The position numbers and the translations under genes were made by a program. Source: an uncultured bacterium (GTDB taxonomy: Bacteria > Planctomycetota > UBA1135 > GCA-002686595). From it: a stretch of DNA of 7,998 nt. Position 1 is the first letter of the stretch, and the number at the start of each line of letters is the position of its first letter. Positions 5,997 to 7,998 of the stretch are shown here, in pieces. The notes under the pieces are model-generated. The model was not told the origin of the DNA. It searched no databases and saw only the letters and a program-made list of their open reading frames with translations. Where the stretch lies: the NCBI GenBank assembly GCA_913058555.1, contig CAJXRJ010000340.1, positions 1 through 7,998 on the forward strand, read 5' to 3'.

Positions 5997-7030
5997 CGCG
6001 TGCCGCTGCATTCACCGCCGAACTCGTCCGCACCTCCAGTCGGGGGCTAGCAGGCCTTGCCTCCGCACTCTTTTATGAGCGCGCGAGCGATGCCATCGAG
6101 CAATACGGCGACGAGGGATTCGAAACATGGCGCAAGACCATGGAGGCTCGATTGCAGGCCCTCGCGTCCGCGCTTGAGTCAGGGGACGAAGCGATCTTCA
6201 CGGAGGACGTGCATTGGTTCCAGGGCGTCGCAGTGACACGCGGGATTCCAAAGTCCGACATCCTCCTGGCCATCGACTGTTTGGGCGAAACCGTCCGCTC
6301 GCAGCTCCCTGACGAGACGGGCCACGCGGTGGCTCCCTACATCACGGCGGCAACCCAGCAACTGGATACCGCCACGGAGATGCCGCCGGAGTTCGAGGCG
6401 GGAAGCGACGCGGCGGAGCTTTTCGAGCTCGCCCTCCTCGGCGACCTCGGTGGCTCCCGGCACTTCCTTGTGGACGGCATCAAAGCAGGCCGCTTCACCG
6501 TACACGCGGCCGTTTGCGACATGATCTTGCCCGCGGCCCGGGAGGCGGGCAGGCGTTGGCACCTCGGACGCATGGGCATCGCCGCAGAGCACGTCATCAC
6601 GTCCACCCTGCGGAGCGCACTTCATAGCTTGACGGCGGTGCTCCCCCGGCCGACCCCCAACGGGAAGGCAGCATTCATCGCCGCTGTCCCTGGCGATGCC
6701 CACGACACGGGACTCGTCGCCTTTGCGCTGCTGCTTGAAAACGACGGCTGGCGAGTCGCCCTGGCGGGCGCCGACACACCGACGGAAGAGATCGATGTGA
6801 CAGCGGGCGGGTACGAATGCGACCTGATCGCTCTCTCCGCGACTTTGCCGTCCCAGCGTTACGCCCTCAGCGCGTACCTGAGCACCAGAACGTCAGACAT
6901 CCCGGTGCTGGCGGGAGGCTCCGCGGTGCGCAGCGAAGAAGACGCCCGGTCCCTCGGCGCCCATGGTTTCGCCAAGAACCTTCCCGAAGGCGTGCGGGCC
7001 GCGAGGCGGCTCGTCCAGCTGGAGGGATGA
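5993..7030 (+). CDS. Cobalamin-binding sensor-like protein, CarH-type light-sensing signature, no HTH
   Basis: This 345-residue soluble protein has an N-terminal helical region (about 1..125), a four-helix-type cap (about 135..215) and a C-terminal B12-binding Rossmann domain (about 220..345). The B12 motif is D235-A-H237-D-T-G240 (the DxHxxG base-off ligand), with S282-A-T-L and the G308-G309 loop following. The cap carries W189-H190 and E199-H200, a W-x9-EH pattern. In Thermus CarH the matching residues are Trp131, His132, Glu141 and His142, with His177 as lower ligand; they surround adenosylcobalamin and mediate its light response. No MerR-type helix-turn-helix is visible at the N-terminus, so it is not a canonical CarH/LitR regulator. 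It may act through a partner protein, as AerR does with PpsR. The ATG overlaps the DUF2878 stop (ATGA). A corrinoid methyltransferase carrier is an alternative, less consistent with W-x9-EH. Confidence 0.85.
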   Translation: MTRAAAFTAELVRTSSRGLAGLASALFYERASDAIEQYGDEGFETWRKTMEARLQALASALESGDEAIFTEDVHWFQGVAVTRGIPKSDILLAIDCLGETVRSQLPDETGHAVAPYITAATQQLDTATEMPPEFEAGSDAAELFELALLGDLGGSRHFLVDGIKAGRFTVHAAVCDMILPAAREAGRRWHLGRMGIAAEHVITSTLRSALHSLTAVLPRPTPNGKAAFIAAVPGDAHDTGLVAFALLLENDGWRVALAGADTPTEEIDVTAGGYECDLIALSATLPSQRYALSAYLSTRTSDIPVLAGGSAVRSEEDARSLGAHGFAKNLPEGVRAARRLVQLEG

Positions 7031-7035
7031 GAGGA

Positions 7036-7103
7036 AGCGGGCCACTCCCTGGGGAGCCCGCTGCTCACTTCGCCGCTCCCAGGAGTGGCCGCCATTGCGG
7101 CCA
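7036..7103. terminator. Bidirectional terminator-like region with three alternative hairpins
   Basis: The 100-base spacer between convergent genes (7031..7130) can form overlapping structures. Hairpin A pairs AGCGGGC (7036..7042) with GCCCGCT (7056..7062). Hairpin B pairs GGCCACTCC-C-TGGG (7040..7053) with CCCAGGAGTGGCC (7078..7090), giving 13 pairs with one bulged C. Hairpin C pairs TGGCCGC (7086..7092) with GCGGCCA (7097..7103) around a CATT loop. A and C can coexist; B excludes both. There is no strong T-run on either strand, so termination may be imperfect or Rho-assisted. Position and convergence support a shared 3' end. Confidence 0.6.
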
Positions 7104-7130
7104 TCCCCCAAGCGGATGCCAATCAATGGG

Positions 7131-7948
7131 TCAGCTTGAGCGCTTCGCCAGCAGCGGCAGCCGAGTCCGGTCTGACACGACGACGCCACCGGGCTCTTCG
7201 ATCGTGATCGCAAAGATGCTGGCGTGGCCTACGTTCAACTTTGCGTCGATCGGCACGATGACCTGATCACCCGAAGTGACATCAAACACGCCGCCATCCA
7301 CGGGATGTGGCTCCGACGTGGGGTCACCCGTGCGGAAGATCCAAAGCTGATACTGCTCGACCTTGGGGTCGTTGGTCGGAAGGCCGGAGATCTCCATGTA
7401 GCCCGTGTTGAGCTCGTCGTCCCAAGCCACTCCGCCGCTGACAGCGTCCTCTGGATTGGTGGGCGCCCACGGCTCCACGGGATGCCCCGCAGCCACGAAC
7501 TGCTCGAACTGCTCATGCAACGTCGCAGGCGTCGAGCCGTTCTTGATCCCGTCCAGACCCGGGCTTCCGAGAAGCACGTAGGTCAGCAGGCCCGCGGCCA
7601 TCAGCCAGCCGGCGGCGGACAACGCGCCCCAAGAATGCCCGGAATCCGCGGATCTCGGGGTCTCCGAATGGAGCTCCGGCCCCCGGGGAGAAGGTGCGGT
7701 CGGCATCTGCAAGCTGGGCGGTGAAGCCCCGCCGAGGGGGGGGGAATCCTGAGCGGCGGCCTCGGGCAGATCGGTGACCTGACTGAGTACAAAGCGCTCG
7801 AGGCGATCCTGGAATCCCGCGGACGGGGCGGGGCCGTCGCTGCTCCGTGGCCATGCAGCAAACAGCGCGCCGGCGGCGGCTTCGAAGGCCTCGACCTTGG
7901 CGTCTGCACGGGACTCGACGTCTGGGCTAGCGCTGGTTCGGGCACGGA
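7131..7948 (-). CDS. RskA-type anti-sigma factor, 5' truncated
   Basis: On the minus strand the frame is open from the stop at 7131..7133 up to the adapter junction, giving at least 271 codons with no stop; the TTG at 7712 is internal. The visible N-terminal part reads ADAKVEAFEAAAGALFAAWP then GFQDRLERFVLSQ, resembling the cytoplasmic sigma-binding side. A Pro/Ser/Gly-rich linker, one membrane helix (about residues 107..127, GALSAAGWLMAAGLLTYVLLG) and an exported RskA-like domain follow, with VEQYQLWIFRTGD, HPVDGGVFDV, VIVPIDAKL and the C-terminal FAITIEEPGGVVVSDR. Proteins of this type hold an ECF sigma factor at the membrane until a signal triggers release. The partner sigma gene would be expected just upstream, off the right edge. 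It runs convergent to the lipid operon. Other membrane proteins with an RskA C-domain are a small possibility. Confidence 0.88.
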
Positions 7949-7998
7949 CTGTCTCTTATACACATCTGACGCTGCCGACGATATGCAGTGTGGAGATC
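7949..7998 (-). other. Untrimmed Nextera i5-side adapter (artefact)
   Basis: This is library adapter, not genome. Positions 7949..7981 match the reverse complement of the Nextera read-1 transposase adapter, starting CTGTCTCTTATACACATCT. Positions 7982..7989 (TATGCAGT) are the reverse complement of the index known as S506. Positions 7990..7998 match the P5 primer complement GTGTAGATC except for G instead of T at 7993. Minus-strand translation gives the contaminant peptide MYKRQ. Genomic sequence ends at 7948. Confidence 0.98.

Noticed and set aside
7131..7712. Anti-sigma gene starting at the TTG at 7712
   Set aside because: The same frame stays open for 78 more codons to the edge and reads as the expected helical N-terminal region, so 7712 is internal.
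7736..7744. Run of nine G as a possible frameshift in the anti-sigma gene
   Set aside because: The frame is coherent on both sides of the run (helical N-region before, linker and membrane helix after), so no shift is needed.
7601..7963. Minus-strand open frame beginning MYKRQ
   Set aside because: It starts inside the right adapter and is out of frame with the anti-sigma gene, which is open to the edge in another frame.
1..7998. tRNA, rRNA, CRISPR array or insertion sequence
   Set aside because: No cloverleaf, rRNA stretch, regularly spaced repeat, transposase or terminal inverted repeat was seen; the terminal mosaic-end sequences are from the library transposase.

Overview
The window is a 7,901-base piece of bacterial genomic DNA (48..7948) with untrimmed Illumina Nextera library adapters at both ends (1..47 and 7949..7998). 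Those 97 bases are not biology, and both terminal genes are cut by the library boundary. The genomic part is very GC-rich, with strongly G/C-biased third codon positions, tightly packed genes and two TTG starts. Gene content suggests a free-living Gram-negative-type bacterium, for example Myxococcota, Planctomycetota or a GC-rich proteobacterium. No rRNA or other marker is present, so the phylum stays open.

Layout. Seven genes run on the plus strand as one very compact unit: a 5'-truncated CFA-like SAM methyltransferase (48..853), a membrane acyl desaturase (853..1824), a COG2907-type FAD/NAD-binding amine-oxidase-like flavoprotein (1857..3206), a DUF1365 protein (3203..4060), a full-length cyclopropane-fatty-acid-synthase-family methyltransferase (4063..5436), a DUF2878 membrane protein (5433..5996) and a cobalamin-binding sensor-like protein (5993..7030). 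Four of the six junctions overlap (TGATG, ATGA, TTGA, ATGA), one has a 2-base gap and one a 32-base gap holding a small hairpin. A 100-base convergent spacer rich in mutually exclusive hairpins follows. Beyond it, on the minus strand, lies an RskA-type anti-sigma factor (7131..7948) whose 5' end is lost at the right edge.

How it may work. The flavoprotein, DUF1365, CFA-type methyltransferase and DUF2878 set is a recurrent bacterial cassette linked to modification of membrane fatty acids and, in some bacteria, to light or singlet-oxygen responses. Here it also carries an oxygen-dependent desaturase and a second methyltransferase. The last gene encodes a B12-binding module with the residue pattern of the CarH-type light sensor (W-H, then E-H ten residues on, then DxHxxG) but no MerR-type DNA-binding domain. 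The most interesting reading is a light-sensing module built into a membrane-lipid remodelling operon, next to an anti-sigma gene that could belong to the same stress circuit. The sequence shows the domains and the linkage; the light response and the lipid product are inference.
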